Shown here: positions 63,376 to 64,000 of the stretch, one piece after another
How positions within the stretch are numbered: position 1 is the stretch's first letter
Layout: the number at the start of each line of letters is the position of its first letter
DNA from: Oceanisphaera profunda
GTDB lineage: Bacteria; Pseudomonadota; Gammaproteobacteria; Enterobacterales; Aeromonadaceae
Reading direction: 5' to 3'
Assembly (NCBI RefSeq): GCF_002157895.1
Contig: NZ_CP021377.1
Location: forward strand, 2,914,001-2,978,000
Length of the DNA stretch: 64,000 nucleotides
Made by a program: the position numbers and the translations under genes
The notes under the pieces: generated by a model
Database searches by the model: none
The model's input: only the letters and a program-made list of their open reading frames with translations
What the model was told of the DNA's origin: nothing

Positions 63376-63598
63376 CTTAGGTTTAGTGCTACGTATAGAG
63401 TGATAATTACGAGCGGCCAGCCAGCAGTCTTCCTACTTGCTGAATTATAAGGTTTATTTCTGTTGGGGATTCGCGTAATCATAGTCTCTGTGATGGCGGT
63501 TAGGTGCTTAGCCCTATAGTGCCATTGTTAGGCAAGGCGTTGGTAGGTTATCTAAATTTCAGACGAATATTTTACTTATGTACTTACGGGAACAAGCA

Positions 63599-64000
63599 GT
63601 GATTACTCGACTCAGTGATTTAAAACTTAATGATATTCGTGGTGTCATTTTCGATCTTGATGGCACCCTGGCCCACTCTAACCCCGATTTTGTGGGGCTG
63701 CGGGCTGAGCTTGGCATGACACCGGGTGCAGATATTTTGGCTTATGTTGATAGTCTCAGTGACGAAAGTGCGCGCCATACCGCGCTGCAAATCGTCCATG
63801 ATTATGAAATACAAAGCTCGCTCACCGCGACGTGGGTGGAGGGGGCGCGGGAGCTGATTGAGTATTTGCAATCTCAATCACTGCCTTTGGCTATTTTGAC
63901 CCGAAATATACCGGAAGCCGCTTTGATGACCATTAATAAATTGGGTATTGATATCTCGCTGGTGTTAACCCGCCAAGATGCCCAACCGAAACCGCACCCC
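63599..64000 (+). CDS. HAD-superfamily hydrolase, cut by the window edge
   Basis: The first ~134 residues of a HAD phosphatase are visible. Motif I is VIFDLDGTLAHSNP and motif II is LAILTRN; the frame is open at the right edge, so motifs III and IV are not seen. The GTG at 63599 has GGGAA at good distance; an ATG 21 bp upstream has none. A phosphoglycolate phosphatase-like or sugar phosphatase role is possible. It probably marks the return of core chromosome. Confidence 0.85.
   Translation, partial: MITRLSDLKLNDIRGVIFDLDGTLAHSNPDFVGLRAELGMTPGADILAYVDSLSDESARHTALQIVHDYEIQSSLTATWVEGARELIEYLQSQSLPLAILTRNIPEAALMTINKLGIDISLVLTRQDAQPKPHP

Overview
The window looks like a chromosome segment of a marine or brackish gammaproteobacterium. 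The gene order matches Enterobacteria/Aeromonadales: aroF-tyrA facing pheA with raiA next to it, slt-yjjX without trpR, and gloB-yafS-rnhA-dnaQ. An Aeromonadales relative such as Oceanisphaera or Oceanimonas is my guess from this layout and from protein resemblance; no search was run.

Region 1, 1-20.9 kb, is core chromosome. It holds an MscS channel, a DUF502 membrane protein, aromatic amino acid genes (aroF, tyrA, and a pheA with a phenylalanine-rich leader peptide and attenuator), raiA, peptidoglycan lytic enzymes (slt, mltD), house-cleaning enzymes (yjjX, yciA, gloB), rnhA, dnaQ and tRNA-Asp. The gaps are filled with several families of dispersed repeats, some MITE-like.

Region 2, about 20.9-60.5 kb, is a roughly 39.6-kb genomic island at the 3' end of tRNA-Asp. 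It is bounded by a 19-bp exact copy of the tRNA end at 60483-60501. No integrase is visible. From left to right it carries: a TerY-P triad (VWA, kinase, PP2C); CRISPR array 1; a GNAT-like protein; a frameshifted CARF gene; a membrane module of YkvA, three dynamin-like GTPases and a coiled-coil protein; an 888-aa DUF3800-like/TPR protein with a Card1/Can2 CARF nuclease; an operon of csx16, a TPR protein, an SDR and a Gfo/Idh oxidoreductase; cas2-cas1-cas2; array 2; Csx1 (CARF-HEPN); a cas2 fragment; array 3 with a five-fold 125-bp tandem repeat; a complete type III-D effector operon (cas6, cas10, cas7, csx10, cas7-cas7, csx19, cas7-like); array 4; and a HicA-like-domain protein. The system should sense RNA through the Cas7/Cas10 complex, make cyclic oligoadenylate at the Cas10 GGDD site, and fire CARF effectors, with Csx16 as likely off-switch.

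The most striking observation is a palindrome, ACAAGCTTGY, found 50-160 bp upstream of eight transcription units across the island: the TerY-P triad, the GNAT-like gene, the CARF gene with ykvA/GTPase 1, GTPase 2, csx16, cas2, cas6 and the last island gene. I saw it nowhere outside the island. It suggests a single island-wide regulon that joins TerY-P, the GTPase module and CRISPR III-D into one defence programme.

Region 3, 60.5-63.4 kb, is decayed accessory DNA: a truncated XRE regulator, a broken ORF, a Fic protein, an HsdR fragment fused to the tail of an island gene, and an IS5-like transposase remnant. A HAD hydrolase runs off the right edge.
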